Below, piece by piece: positions 8,455 through 16,556 of a stretch of DNA of 53,336 bases (the first letter of the stretch is position 1; each line of letters starts with the position of its first letter). Under the pieces are notes generated by a model. It did not search any database. It was not told the origin of the DNA and saw only the letters and a list, made by a program, of their open reading frames with translations. Source of the DNA: a bacterium (GTDB lineage: Bacteria; Campylobacterota; Campylobacteria; Campylobacterales; Sulfurimonadaceae); NCBI GenBank assembly GCA_018825665.1, contig JAHJEG010000021.1, positions 1 through 53,336 of the forward strand, in the 5' to 3' direction. The translations under genes were made by a program, and so were the position numbers.

Positions 8455-9656
8455 TGAAAAAATTAGCTAGTACAATAGTAGCAGCCGGTCTTATCGCATC
8501 GTCGGTAGCGGCTGACTCTGCTATTACAGCGGTTAAAGTTAATGCTGACCTGGATAGAGTAAACTATAAGTCGGCGGTGTGGAAGGATGCCAAGTTTTCT
8601 ACGGTAACTTTATATCCTCAGACAACTATAGAGTTTAACGACAAAAAAGCAAATGCTTTAAATACAGCCAATAAGGCTGTAAAAGCTAAAATTGCAGCCG
8701 TTTACAATGACTCAAGAATAGCATTTTTAATCGGATGGTCTGATGAAACAAAAAATGTTACAACTGGAACTAAAACAGATGAGTATGCAGATGGTTTTGC
8801 CGTACAGTTTGCAAGTAACTCTACGAATCCTAAAGAACTTCCATATATAGGTATGGGTTCTGATGGACGTCCGGTAGTTATACATCTTCAAAAAGAAGCG
8901 ATCGGTGTTTTTGAACCAAACGGTAACGGGGATGTATCTCATCAAATCAATCCTAATCAGACAGATTTGTTTGGAGAAGATCTTAAAAACTTTAACAAGA
9001 AAGTTAAGCGTCTAGCAAGTACAGACTATGAGAGAAGTTTTGTATCTGAAGGTTTCCGTTCAATGACGGAGATTAAAGATGCAAGCAACAAATCATACTC
9101 CCGTATCGGTTATGCAAGCGGCGGATGGTCCGGAACAGTTTCCCGTCCATTAAAAGACGAGTATGTTAATTTAAATGCTGCTTCAATCCCTGTTGCATTT
9201 GCTGTATGGGACGGAGAAAAAATGGGCCGTAACGGTCTTAAGAATCTTACAGCTTGGACAGCAGTTAAACTTGAGGGCAAAAAAGGCGGAGACGCTTTAG
9301 TTACTGCACTTCATGGAAAAGTTGCCGGAGATGCTGCAAAAGGTAAAGAAGCTGCTATGATGAACGGCTGTACGGGCTGTCACCAAATGGAAGCAACAGA
9401 TGCTGCTAACCTGATGGGACCATCTCTTACAAATATCGGCGGTTATTCAACTGTGGATTATTTAAGAGAATCACTAGTGAACCCTTCAGCCGTAGTAGTT
9501 CCGGGTTACAATAGAAATGCGCATAGCAATTATGCATGGTATAACATTGAAAACGGTAAGAGAGTATCTACAATGCCTGATCACAGTTGGATGGAAAAAG
9601 CCGACCTTGATAACATTGTTGCGTATTTAAAAACTTTAAAAGCGGAGGTTAAATAA
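8454..9656 (+). CDS. Heme-b (EbdC-like) / cytochrome c fusion gamma subunit
   Basis: This is a 400-residue periplasmic subunit with a signal peptide (cut near residue 20). Residues about 25-280 resemble the heme-b-binding ethylbenzene dehydrogenase gamma domain. Candidate axial ligands by analogy with EbdC are Met134 (YIGMGSDGRP) and Lys272 (WTAVKLEG). Residues about 285-400 are a class I cytochrome c domain with CTGCH (306-310) and a likely distal Met374 (STMPDHSW). In the known enzymes the gamma subunit usually stops at heme b, so the fused c-heme makes a built-in exit to or entry from periplasmic carriers. No membrane anchor subunit follows, so the complex should be soluble. TAATG overlaps join it to both neighbours. 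Confidence 0.85.
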   Translation: MKKLASTIVAAGLIASSVAADSAITAVKVNADLDRVNYKSAVWKDAKFSTVTLYPQTTIEFNDKKANALNTANKAVKAKIAAVYNDSRIAFLIGWSDETKNVTTGTKTDEYADGFAVQFASNSTNPKELPYIGMGSDGRPVVIHLQKEAIGVFEPNGNGDVSHQINPNQTDLFGEDLKNFNKKVKRLASTDYERSFVSEGFRSMTEIKDASNKSYSRIGYASGGWSGTVSRPLKDEYVNLNAASIPVAFAVWDGEKMGRNGLKNLTAWTAVKLEGKKGGDALVTALHGKVAGDAAKGKEAAMMNGCTGCHQMEATDAANLMGPSLTNIGGYSTVDYLRESLVNPSAVVVPGYNRNAHSNYAWYNIENGKRVSTMPDHSWMEKADLDNIVAYLKTLKAEVK

Positions 9657-10135
9657 TGAAAACATTAAGTTTAATTACTTCAGCTTTGGCACTTGGTGCA
9701 ATGATTCTGTTGAGTGGCTGTAGTTCAAAAGAAGCTATGTCTCCAGAAGCTTCAAAAGCAGTTCAAACTGCTAAGGCTCCTGCAAAGTTGGTCCATATCG
9801 AAAAAATGGGCTTTCTTACGCTAGAGAGATGTGCTGAAGCGGGTGAATTTTTAGATTGTTATCTTGAAAACTACGCATGTGGTTCAAATGGCTGTTATGA
9901 AGAATTTGACCCGGGTGTATTTGGAAAGATTCAAATAGTTCTTTACTCACACGTCGACGGTATCAGCTATAAGGTGGACGTATCTAAAATAGATCCTGCA
10001 TTAATAGACAAAGGTATCAATCGTAACGATGTGACGCTTATCGGTGAATACGATGCAGAAGCAAATATATTATATGCTACTGAATTTAAAGCACCGCCAC
10101 CACCTAAAAAGTCTTTCTTCAAAGGCTGTTTATAA
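9656..10135 (+). CDS. Cys-containing lipoprotein of the molybdoenzyme operon
   Basis: I do not recognise this family. The 159-residue protein has a type II signal with lipobox LLSGC (Cys22 lipidated). The mature part has clustered cysteines (RCAEAGEFLDC, then YACGSNGC) that could form disulfides or bind metal. It ends in a proline-rich stretch and Cys-Leu. GGAGG lies seven bases before the ATG, and the start overlaps the gamma stop. A strong terminator follows, so it is the last gene of the operon. Inference: it could tether or mature the otherwise soluble complex at the membrane. Confidence 0.8.
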   Translation: MKTLSLITSALALGAMILLSGCSSKEAMSPEASKAVQTAKAPAKLVHIEKMGFLTLERCAEAGEFLDCYLENYACGSNGCYEEFDPGVFGKIQIVLYSHVDGISYKVDVSKIDPALIDKGINRNDVTLIGEYDAEANILYATEFKAPPPPKKSFFKGCL

Positions 10136-10137
10136 TT

Positions 10138-10171
10138 CTTAAAGCCATTTGGCTTTAAGAGGTGTTTTTCT
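10138..10171 (+). terminator. Rho-independent terminator of the molybdoenzyme operon
   Basis: CTTAAAGCC (10138-10146) and GGCTTTAAG (10151-10159) form a perfect 9-bp stem with loop ATTT. A T-rich tract, GTTTTTCTT, follows. It ends the rhodanese-to-lipoprotein unit and separates it from the torD gene. Confidence 0.85.
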
Positions 10172-10289
10172 TATAACTTCTTTTGTATCTCAGATATATA
10201 TCATTAACTAATTTTATTACTATGCTTTGATGTAAGCGAAATTATGATAAAAATTCCACAACTCAGATATAACTAACAATAGGATAATT

Positions 10290-10865
10290 ATGAACAAAGA
10301 GTACAGACTCTACATTTACGCATTTCTTTCAAGAACTATGGCTGGAACGGCTGACAAAAGATATATAAGTGATTTACGTAACAATACAGACTTGCTTGAA
10401 CTTCTTGGTGAGGACACAAAAGAATGGTTTTTAAATAATGATGATGAAACTATTTTGGATGCCCTTAATGAGGATTTCTCATCTATGTATGTTATCAATA
10501 CGCAGGCTGTGGAGTCCTTTGTATTGGATGCCAAGAATGAAACCCTGGTAGGATTGCAAAATCCGGTTATGAACTTTTATTATAAAAACGGTTTTGAACT
10601 CAATATGGACCAAAGTGAACTCATGGCACCGGATCATCTTTCAATAGAGTTCGCCTTTATGCAGACACTGGTATTTCGGGATGAATACAAGCCCCAATAT
10701 GAATTTTTGAAAGAGCATCTCTTTAACTGGGTGGTTCCTTATATGATTGGCATGAAAAGTATGGCTTTGACACCTTTTTACAGCGATCTTTGTGACTTTA
10801 TCGTGGAATTTATTGTCGCAGATTTTGAGTACTGTTCAGCCGAGATGGAGAACAGAAGTGAATGA
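10290..10865 (+). CDS. TorD/DmsD-family molybdoenzyme chaperone
   Basis: This 191-residue all-helical cytoplasmic protein belongs to the TorD/NarJ/DmsD superfamily. Supporting features are the start YRLYIYAFLSR, the central DFSSMYVIN, and the family motif region near MAPDHLSIEFAFMQ (about residues 117-130). These chaperones bind the Tat signal of a molybdoenzyme and hold it until cofactor loading. The most likely client is the alpha subunit upstream. The gene is its own unit behind a terminator and overlaps the ferredoxin gene. An AGGA motif precedes the ATG. Confidence 0.85.
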   Translation: MNKEYRLYIYAFLSRTMAGTADKRYISDLRNNTDLLELLGEDTKEWFLNNDDETILDALNEDFSSMYVINTQAVESFVLDAKNETLVGLQNPVMNFYYKNGFELNMDQSELMAPDHLSIEFAFMQTLVFRDEYKPQYEFLKEHLFNWVVPYMIGMKSMALTPFYSDLCDFIVEFIVADFEYCSAEMENRSE

Positions 10866-11949
10866 TTTAACATTTGTACAAAAATCTGAGCTCTTTTCCT
10901 ATAGCGGGACAAACTGTATCAGAAATGACTACTATCACAATGCATGCCAAAAATGTGTTGATATTTGCCCTGAGAATGCATTAAATATAGTACGGAACAA
11001 ACTGGTGCTTTTTTCAAATGAGTGTATTGAGTGTGCCGGTTGTATCGGTTCTTGTCCTACCGAGGCGCTTAGTATAAAAAGTTTTGATCCAAACGCATAT
11101 ACTGCAAGTTTTAAAGAGAACAAGGAAAAGCTCTTGTCTTGTAAAAAAACTACAACATGTTTGGGAGCTTTTGATGCGCATCATTATATAACGATGGGAT
11201 TAAACTCACCGGAGATGCCTCTGTGCGACATGGCACATTGTGAGGGGTGTGCGGTCAACAAAGACTCAAAAATCGAATCATTTATACGCTCTGAAATACA
11301 AAAAGCAAATGATTTTCTCTTGGAATGCGGGATAGAAAATAGAATCAACACAATAGAAGAAAAGCCGGAAGACGAAAATAGCAGAAGAACAATATTCAAA
11401 GCGGCGTTTTCTAAAGTCAAGGATGCCGCCAAAGAGAAGGATACCTCTTCAGTATCTATGACGATAGCCCATCAGAGAAATCCCAATACAAACGGACTGC
11501 CTTTAAAGCATTTACATTTAAAACAGGCATTAAAAGCGAATCTATCGAAATTGACAAAAACAAGGCATGAAACAAATTTTGGTATATTTGCAAAAAAAGA
11601 GATCAGTTTTACCGATTGTACAAACTGTGGTGACTGTATACAGTTTTGCCCGACGGGCGCCTTGTTGAACACATCTGATAAACAGGGGATAAATTTCAAT
11701 GTTGGGGATTGTATCGCCTGCGGCATATGCGATCATATTTGTAAAACAGATGCTATAAAAACAGCGGATGGAATTGATCTGGTCAATGTCGCGTATGACA
11801 GAGGAGAGCAATTAGTACATTATGAAATGGTGATGTGTCACGAATGCAGATGCCCTTATCCGTACCGTGGCGGAGATCCTATCTGTGACAGATGCGCAAA
11901 TTATAAAAAAGATTTCGAGCATGTGTTTACCCTGGCTAGGGATGTATAG
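10858..11949 (+). CDS. Polyferredoxin with four 4Fe-4S motifs
   Basis: I place the start at the GTG at 10858, which overlaps the torD stop and has GGAG seven bases upstream; an earlier in-frame ATG lies inside torD. The 364-residue cytoplasmic protein has two N-terminal clusters (Cys20/30/33/37 with QKCVDICP, and CIECAGCIGSCP). Two more lie in the C-terminal half (CTNCGDCIQFCP and CIACGICDHICK), followed by a CHECRCP...CDRC zinc- or cluster-like tail. It is similar in style to NapF and to ferredoxins found beside TorD genes. Coupling to the chaperone suggests a role in maturation or electron supply before export. That role is inferred. Confidence 0.82.
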   Translation: MNDLTFVQKSELFSYSGTNCIRNDYYHNACQKCVDICPENALNIVRNKLVLFSNECIECAGCIGSCPTEALSIKSFDPNAYTASFKENKEKLLSCKKTTTCLGAFDAHHYITMGLNSPEMPLCDMAHCEGCAVNKDSKIESFIRSEIQKANDFLLECGIENRINTIEEKPEDENSRRTIFKAAFSKVKDAAKEKDTSSVSMTIAHQRNPNTNGLPLKHLHLKQALKANLSKLTKTRHETNFGIFAKKEISFTDCTNCGDCIQFCPTGALLNTSDKQGINFNVGDCIACGICDHICKTDAIKTADGIDLVNVAYDRGEQLVHYEMVMCHECRCPYPYRGGDPICDRCANYKKDFEHVFTLARDV

Positions 11950-11956
11950 CTAATGC

Positions 11957-11982
11957 TTCCACATGCCGGGCGGCATGTGGAA
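11957..11982. repeat. Inverted pair of the CCACATGCC motif, hairpin between convergent genes
   Basis: CCACATGCC (11959-11967) and GGCATGTGG (11972-11980) form an 11-bp stem, including flanking TT/AA, around loop GGGC. It lies between the convergent ends of the ferredoxin gene and the helical-protein gene. An A/T tract flanks it on the right. The order of the two arms is opposite to the pair at 864-886, so these are not copies of one hairpin but two separate pairings of the same 9-mer. Confidence 0.85.
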
Positions 11983-11991
11983 ATAAAAATA

Positions 11992-13053
11992 TTATTTTTC
12001 TTTTTTATCAATAGCGTCTTTGGCGGATTTTATAGCACTGCCGAGTGCCGTTCTCGCCACACCCCAGGCTTGTATTCCCATTCTTTTAGCTTCTTGGGCA
12101 GTTTGTGACTGAAGAGCCTTTTCACCTTTTTTCACTGCAGTTTTGGCAAGAGAAGAGAATTTTTCTCTCATAATCTCTGCCGCTTCCTTGGAGATATGTA
12201 CAAGTTCTTCAAGATCATAATGCATATTTGCATTGATATCCAGAAGAAGCTTTTTGATTCCCTGAGAAGATTCACCAGCCTGAGTTTGCACCACCTGTGA
12301 AAATAAAACATCCGTCTGATTCAAATCTTCTATGATGGTGTCATAATCTTCTATAAGGATATGTTTGGCTTCGGTAGGCATAAATGCCAAACGTTTTTTA
12401 AATCTGTCTATAGAACGCACTAAACCGCTTCTCATCCCCTTTAGTGTTGCACTAAGAATTTCATCTGCTCTTGTCGGAGTGGCTTCTGCCACATCAATCG
12501 CCGACTGCAAGATAGTAGAGAGAATCTTTCTGATTCTTATGGTATTGAGTGAGCCCTCTTTGATAGCTTCAAAGGTTATATCTTTTATAATCTCTTCTGT
12601 AGTTTCCGTTATATCGCCGTCTGTGTCTTTTTCAAGCGTTGTGATTATCGCAGATTCTACCATTTCGCTGAGCAGGTCAAAAAGGTCTATAGACTGCAGT
12701 TTGATTTGGTGGAGTTTTGCCAGCGTTTGGTTGTCTTGGGGATTAACCTGCTTCTCCATCGCATTAAATACCTTGTATTTTAATTCCTGAAGTGCTTCAG
12801 ATTTTCGCTCCAGACTTCTTTCTATCTGTTCTTTTTGTGCCAAAAGCGATTCTACTTCATCATGAAGGGTCTGAGTTTCGATATCCAAAATAGAAGTAGC
12901 CAAGGTTTTAATCTCATGCAGACTGAGGTCGTGTGCATCCACATGCCACTCCTGAACCAGATGATTTACAATATCTTCAACTCTTTCATTTACACTTTCC
13001 AGATCTGTGTTATACGAATTTTTTAAATCTCTTTGCAGTTTTTCCAAGTCCAT
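11992..13053 (-). CDS. Long helical protein of unknown function
   Basis: I do not recognise a named domain in this 353-residue protein. It is predicted to be almost all helix, with a coiled-coil stretch at about residues 75-115. It is rich in Glu, Lys and Leu, without cysteines, signal peptide or clear membrane segments. The C-terminal 80 residues are Lys/Ala-rich and amphipathic (KGEKALQSQTAQEAKRMG), which could bind membranes, granules or nucleic acid. It stands alone, converging on the ferredoxin gene. One CCACATGCC copy lies at 12939-12947, read as Trp-His-Val-Asp. Confidence 0.7.
   Translation of the reverse strand: MDLEKLQRDLKNSYNTDLESVNERVEDIVNHLVQEWHVDAHDLSLHEIKTLATSILDIETQTLHDEVESLLAQKEQIERSLERKSEALQELKYKVFNAMEKQVNPQDNQTLAKLHQIKLQSIDLFDLLSEMVESAIITTLEKDTDGDITETTEEIIKDITFEAIKEGSLNTIRIRKILSTILQSAIDVAEATPTRADEILSATLKGMRSGLVRSIDRFKKRLAFMPTEAKHILIEDYDTIIEDLNQTDVLFSQVVQTQAGESSQGIKKLLLDINANMHYDLEELVHISKEAAEIMREKFSSLAKTAVKKGEKALQSQTAQEAKRMGIQAWGVARTALGSAIKSAKDAIDKKEK
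12939..12947 (+). repeat. Intragenic CCACATGCC copy in the helical-protein gene
   Basis: Opposite to the gene; in the gene frame it reads within Trp-His-Val-Asp. Confidence 0.9.
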
Positions 13054-13128
13054 AAATAATCCTTATTTAATTTTATGAGTCCGACAAAGGGATACACCCT
13101 TTATCCTCTCTCTGTGATGCTGAGGCGA

Positions 13129-13398
13129 CTAGAGTACCATCTTTATATTTTGGTGCGCTTTTAGGGCTTCATAGATGAAGTTTCTCTCATCTTCATTTTG
13201 TATAACCAAGTCAAGATTCATACTGATGTATTTGCCTGTCTTGCTCGAATTTGAATGCCTAAGAGTGTGCGCTCTTTCAATTATCACATCGTGAATCGCT
13301 TTTTGAATCGCCTCTTTTTCATAGCCTATAAGCTTGTAAGACCAAGAACACGGGTAGTCAAGTTCCAGCTTATCGGTTCTATCGTTTAAAATCTCCAC
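13129..13398 (-). CDS. DUF493/YbeD-family protein (HP0495-like)
   Basis: This small cytoplasmic protein has the ferredoxin-like DUF493 fold: [14 protein letters not shown], then a helix, then long strands ending NIKMVL. I choose the GTG at 13398 because AGGAGG lies five bases upstream. It gives about 89 residues, close to the 86 of H. pylori HP0495. An ATG at 13431 gives 100 residues but has no ribosome site and would overlap moaC by 53 bases. YbeD in E. coli affects lipoylation, and the Campylobacterota role is unknown. It is translationally coupled to moaC. Confidence 0.82.
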   Translation of the reverse strand: MEILNDRTDKLELDYPCSWSYKLIGYEKEAIQKAIHDVIIERAHTLRHSNSSKTGKYISMNLDLVIQNEDERNFIYEALKAHQNIKMVL

Positions 13399-13849
13399 TT
13401 TTCCCTCCTGATTTTTCTTCAAGTTGTACATTTCGGATAATCATCCCTTTATCTATCGCTTTGACCATATCGTAAATAGTTAAAAGACCTATGCTTGTTC
13501 CCGTGAGAGCTTCCATTTCTACGCCTGTCTGACCGGTGAGTTTGGCAGTAACCGTCAGTTTGAATCCAGGCAAAGAGGAGAGCTCCTCAATATCACAGTT
13601 AATCCCGCTGAGATTAAGCGGATGGCACATAGGAATAAGGTCGCTTGTCTTTTTGGTTCCCATTATAGCTGCGATGACTGCAGTTTGAAGCACGGGACCT
13701 TTTTTGGTTTTCTCGCTTACAATCGCATCGTAAGCATCCTGACTCATCTCTATAATCCCGCTGGCAACTGCCACTCGCGTTGTTTGGCTCTTCTCAGAGA
13801 CATCGACCATTTTAGGTCTGTCTTTTTCATCAAGGTGTGTTAATTTCAT
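13379..13849 (-). CDS. moaC: Cyclic pyranopterin monophosphate synthase MoaC
   Basis: MoaC makes cyclic pyranopterin monophosphate in the first part of molybdenum cofactor synthesis. The 156 residues include the family motifs [13 protein letters not shown] (about 66-78), GVEMEALTG (109-117) and [11 protein letters not shown] (126-136). The catalytic Lys and Asp lie in the last of these. Length and motifs are complete. It supplies the cofactor needed by the molybdoenzyme at 4.4 kb, along with mobA and mod in this window. Confidence 0.95.
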   Translation of the reverse strand: MKLTHLDEKDRPKMVDVSEKSQTTRVAVASGIIEMSQDAYDAIVSEKTKKGPVLQTAVIAAIMGTKKTSDLIPMCHPLNLSGINCDIEELSSLPGFKLTVTAKLTGQTGVEMEALTGTSIGLLTIYDMVKAIDKGMIIRNVQLEEKSGGKSGDFKR

Positions 13850-13960
13850 TATGCATTCTTTATGTATTTATAATCTTGCGATTATTATATCAAATGGATG
13901 TTAAATAAGTGTCAGTAAGCAAGGGATTCATAGAAGTAACAAAAAAACGAACAAGTGGAC

Positions 13961-13982
13961 GGCTCTCCATAAAGGAGTTGCC
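13961..13982. terminator. Probable terminator after arsB, near-symmetric
   Basis: GGCTCTCC (13961-13968), ATAAA, GGAGTTGCC (13974-13982) form a hairpin with a small internal mismatch. TTTTTT follows on the plus strand. On the minus strand the arsB stop and an A-run come first, and a T7 run lies about 12 bases past the stem. It can plausibly stop arsB transcription before moaC. Confidence 0.6.
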
Positions 13983-13986
13983 TTTT

Positions 13987-15249
13987 TTATAGCAGACCAA
14001 GCAGTGCAACAAAAAGCACGGGCGGCGTAATGAGAAGTCCCACCTTCATATATTCGCCCCAGGTGATTTTTACACCTTTGCCGGCTAAAACATGCAGCCA
14101 AAGCAGTGTCGCAAGTGAACCGATAGGTGTCATCTTTGGTCCTAGGTTGGAGCCCAGGATATTTGCATAGACCAATGCTTCATTGCCCGCGTACCCAACA
14201 TGCTCAATCGCTATATCCATAATCATAATAGTAGGCATATTATTCATAATAGAGCTTACTATGGCAGATAAAAAGCCTGTTCCAATAATAGCGACTGTAG
14301 TCCCGTGTCTGTTTAACTCTAGTATCCAAGAAGCTATTACATCGGTAAGACCTGCATTTTTAAGACCATATACAACGACATAAAGTCCTATACTGAACCA
14401 TACGACCTGCCAAGGAGCCGCTTTTATCGTCATAATGGGTTTTACAGCTTTATAATGATTCGCTATAGCTAAAAATATCAAAGCTCCCCCAAGAGCAAAG
14501 ACGGATACAGGAAGATTATAAAAGTCTCCGATAAAATAGCCAAGCATTAAAAGACCTAAGAAAACCCAAGAAAATTTAAACATGGTTTGATTTTTAATAA
14601 CCGAAGAGGCCTCCGGAAGGGTGGAGACATCAATGCTAAAAGGGATGTCTTTGCGAAAATAAATCCAAAGAACAACTATAGAAGCAAATATTGCCAACAG
14701 ATTCGGTAAAAACATATTTTTTGCATATTCAACAAAACCTATGTCGAAATATCCAACCGTCACTATATTGGTAAGATTTGAGATGACCAGTGGATTTGAA
14801 GCACTGTCGCCGATAAAACCGCCTGCCATTAAAAAAGCAAATATTGCCAAAGGTTTCATCTTTAAGTATTTCATTTTAGCAAGCAAGATAGGTGTCAGAA
14901 TCAGTGCCGCTCCGTCATTTGCAAAAAATGCGGCAACTAGAGCACCTAAGAGGAGTATGTATACGAACATCTTATGTCCATTGCCTCCGCTAAGCTTTGC
15001 CATCTTAATAGCTGCCCACTCAAAAAAACCTATCTCATCAAGCACCATAGAGAGAATGATAATCCCTATAAAAGCCAAGGTGGCATCCCATACAATATCG
15101 ATGACAGTAAATACATCTGTAAAATTAACGACTCCCGCCAATAAGGCTACAACCGCTCCAACCACTGCCGTAGTGCCTATTTGAAGACCTTTTGGCTGCG
15201 AAATTACAAATACCAAAGTAATTAAAAAAACTAATATTGCTAATGTCAT
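13987..15249 (-). CDS. arsB: ArsB-type arsenite efflux permease
   Basis: This polytopic inner-membrane permease of about 420 residues belongs to the ArsB/ion-transporter superfamily, with about 10-12 hydrophobic segments. Conserved stretches include FFANDGAALILTPI (about 110-123), GGFIGDSASNPLVISNLTN (about 145-163) and NILGSNLGPKMTPIGSLAT near the C terminus. It exports arsenite or antimonite, driven by membrane potential. I start at the ATG at 15249, with GGAG five bases upstream, rather than the adjacent GTG. It diverges from arsI-arsR-arsC-arsP across a 123-bp region with an ArsR-like operator. Confidence 0.9.
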   Translation of the reverse strand: MTLAILVFLITLVFVISQPKGLQIGTTAVVGAVVALLAGVVNFTDVFTVIDIVWDATLAFIGIIILSMVLDEIGFFEWAAIKMAKLSGGNGHKMFVYILLLGALVAAFFANDGAALILTPILLAKMKYLKMKPLAIFAFLMAGGFIGDSASNPLVISNLTNIVTVGYFDIGFVEYAKNMFLPNLLAIFASIVVLWIYFRKDIPFSIDVSTLPEASSVIKNQTMFKFSWVFLGLLMLGYFIGDFYNLPVSVFALGGALIFLAIANHYKAVKPIMTIKAAPWQVVWFSIGLYVVVYGLKNAGLTDVIASWILELNRHGTTVAIIGTGFLSAIVSSIMNNMPTIMIMDIAIEHVGYAGNEALVYANILGSNLGPKMTPIGSLATLLWLHVLAGKGVKITWGEYMKVGLLITPPVLFVALLGLL

Positions 15250-15302
15250 CACATCTCCATCTCTATTTTATTATCGTAACTATATCTAAATAAAATCTAA
15301 AT

Positions 15303-15332
15303 ATCAATATATCTTGATTTAATGATTATAAT
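15303..15332 (+). promoter_or_regulatory. Candidate ArsR operator and promoter
   Basis: An inverted repeat ATCAA-N6-TTGAT (15303-15318) lies immediately upstream of a TATAAT -10 box (15327-15332), so a bound repressor would cover the -35 region. ArsR-family operators commonly have ATCAA-type arms. The position between the divergent arsB and arsI genes fits control of both directions by the ArsR encoded here. The assignment is inferred from layout. Confidence 0.6.
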
Positions 15333-15372
15333 ATGCTACAATTTGTCAATTTAAAATAGTTATGGAGATTCT

Positions 15373-15828
15373 ATGAGAAGATTACATTTGCATATATCAG
15401 TCAAAGACTTGGAAAAAAGTGTCAAGTTCTATACTGCACTTTTTGGTATGGAGCCTACAAAACTCAAAGCAGACTATGCTCAGTGGTTAGTAGATGACCC
15501 AGCAATAAATATGGCTATTTCAACTGGAAGAGATAAAAAAGGCTTAAACCATCTAGGACTGCAAGTAGACAGTGATAAAGAGGTGCAAGAGTTAGAAGAG
15601 AGACTTCAAGCGGCCGGTGTTTCAGGAGAGAAGCAAAAAGAAGCAGTCTGTTGCTATGCAAAATCTAACAAATACTGGGTACAAGACCCAAGTTCTATCA
15701 TATGGGAAAACTACCATACTATGGAGCAAGTAGAGGTATTTGGAGGGGACACATTTACAGGCGGTACAGGCTGTTGTGAACCTACTTTTAGTAAAAATGG
15801 GCAGTGGTCTACAGGTGCAAGTTGTTAG
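15373..15828 (+). CDS. arsI: ArsI/CadI-type glyoxalase-fold protein (candidate C-As lyase)
   Basis: This 151-residue vicinal-oxygen-chelate protein has the two-half fold (LHISVKDLEKSVKFYTALFG, then LNHLGLQVDSDKEV). Likely metal ligands are His7, His60 and Glu112 (IIWENY). The vicinal cysteines Cys93-Cys94 (AVCCYAKSNKYWVQDP) match the trivalent-arsenic site of ArsI, which cleaves the C-As bond of methylarsenite. A second Cys pair occurs near the C terminus (TGCCEP). CadI-type proteins are similar, so cadmium or arsenic induction is also possible. As the first gene of the ars operon next to arsP, it favours organoarsenical detoxification. Confidence 0.8.
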   Translation: MRRLHLHISVKDLEKSVKFYTALFGMEPTKLKADYAQWLVDDPAINMAISTGRDKKGLNHLGLQVDSDKEVQELEERLQAAGVSGEKQKEAVCCYAKSNKYWVQDPSSIIWENYHTMEQVEVFGGDTFTGGTGCCEPTFSKNGQWSTGASC

Positions 15829-15831
15829 GCT

Positions 15832-16155
15832 ATGGATGTTTTTTTAAAAAGCGTCTCAGCATTAAACGATGAGACAAGAGTGCTTCTGCTTCGTTTTTTA
15901 GATGAGCATGGAGAGTGTTGTGTATGCGATATGCAAAGTTCATTCAATATGATTCAGTCGCGTTTATCACGACACTTGAAAATATTAAAAGATGCTGGAT
16001 TTTTACGAGTAAATCGTAAAGGAACCTGGGCGTATTACTCTATCAGAAGTCCATTGGACCGCTTTCGTAGCGAAGCTTTGGAAGAGATTCGTTATTTAGA
16101 TATCGAGCTTCCGCCCTTAAAAAAATTATCTCAAACAGGAGAATGTAAACTATGA
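15832..16155 (+). CDS. arsR: ArsR-family arsenite-responsive repressor
   Basis: This 107-residue winged-helix repressor has the metal-binding motif ECCVCDM (Cys29, Cys30, Cys32) followed by the DNA-reading helix region IQSRLSRHLKILKDAGFL and a wing at RKGTWAYYSI. It resembles the classical ELCVCDL type, in which As(III) bound by cysteines releases DNA. It starts three bases after arsI and overlaps arsC (ATGA). It probably acts on the operator at 15303. Confidence 0.93.
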   Translation: MDVFLKSVSALNDETRVLLLRFLDEHGECCVCDMQSSFNMIQSRLSRHLKILKDAGFLRVNRKGTWAYYSIRSPLDRFRSEALEEIRYLDIELPPLKKLSQTGECKL

Positions 16156-16556
16156 AAAAAAATGTACTGGTTTTATGTACGGGAAACAGTTGCCGCTCGA
16201 TTATGGCAGAGGCATTGATAAACGCTAAACTTGGAGAGTGTATCCACGCTCAAAGCTCCGGTGTAAAAGCAAGCGGTGCTGTCAATCCAAATGCCCGGGC
16301 TCTTTTAGAAAAGAAAGGTTACTGGAGCGAGGCGTATCACTCAAAAGTTATTGAGACAGTTTTGGATACTCCTTTTGATTTGATTGTAACCGTATGCGAC
16401 CATGCAAAAGAGACCTGCCCTATGTTTCCAAAGGCCGTTAAAACGATACATATGGGTTTTGATGATCCAAGCGGTAAAGCAATAGAAGAGTATGAAAAAA
16501 CATTGGATTTAATTGAGAAGGAACTTCTGCCAGTAGTCAAAGAGGAGCTTTGCTAA
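16152..16556 (+). CDS. arsC: Thioredoxin-coupled arsenate reductase (LMW-PTP type)
   Basis: This 134-residue arsenate reductase has the low-molecular-weight phosphatase fold. The P-loop CTGNSCRS uses Cys9 as nucleophile. The redox pair Cys82 and Cys89 (TVCDHAKETCP) matches the Cys10/82/89 triad of plasmid pI258 ArsC, so reduction should use thioredoxin. It produces arsenite for ArsB export. It overlaps arsR by 4 bases and abuts arsP with no gap. The thioredoxin-like protein at 17514 could be a reductant. Confidence 0.95.
   Translation: MKKNVLVLCTGNSCRSIMAEALINAKLGECIHAQSSGVKASGAVNPNARALLEKKGYWSEAYHSKVIETVLDTPFDLIVTVCDHAKETCPMFPKAVKTIHMGFDDPSGKAIEEYEKTLDLIEKELLPVVKEELC

Noticed and set aside
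10792-10857. Upstream ATG extension of the polyferredoxin gene
   Set aside because: The extension lies inside torD in another frame, and a GTG with a good ribosome site sits at 10858.
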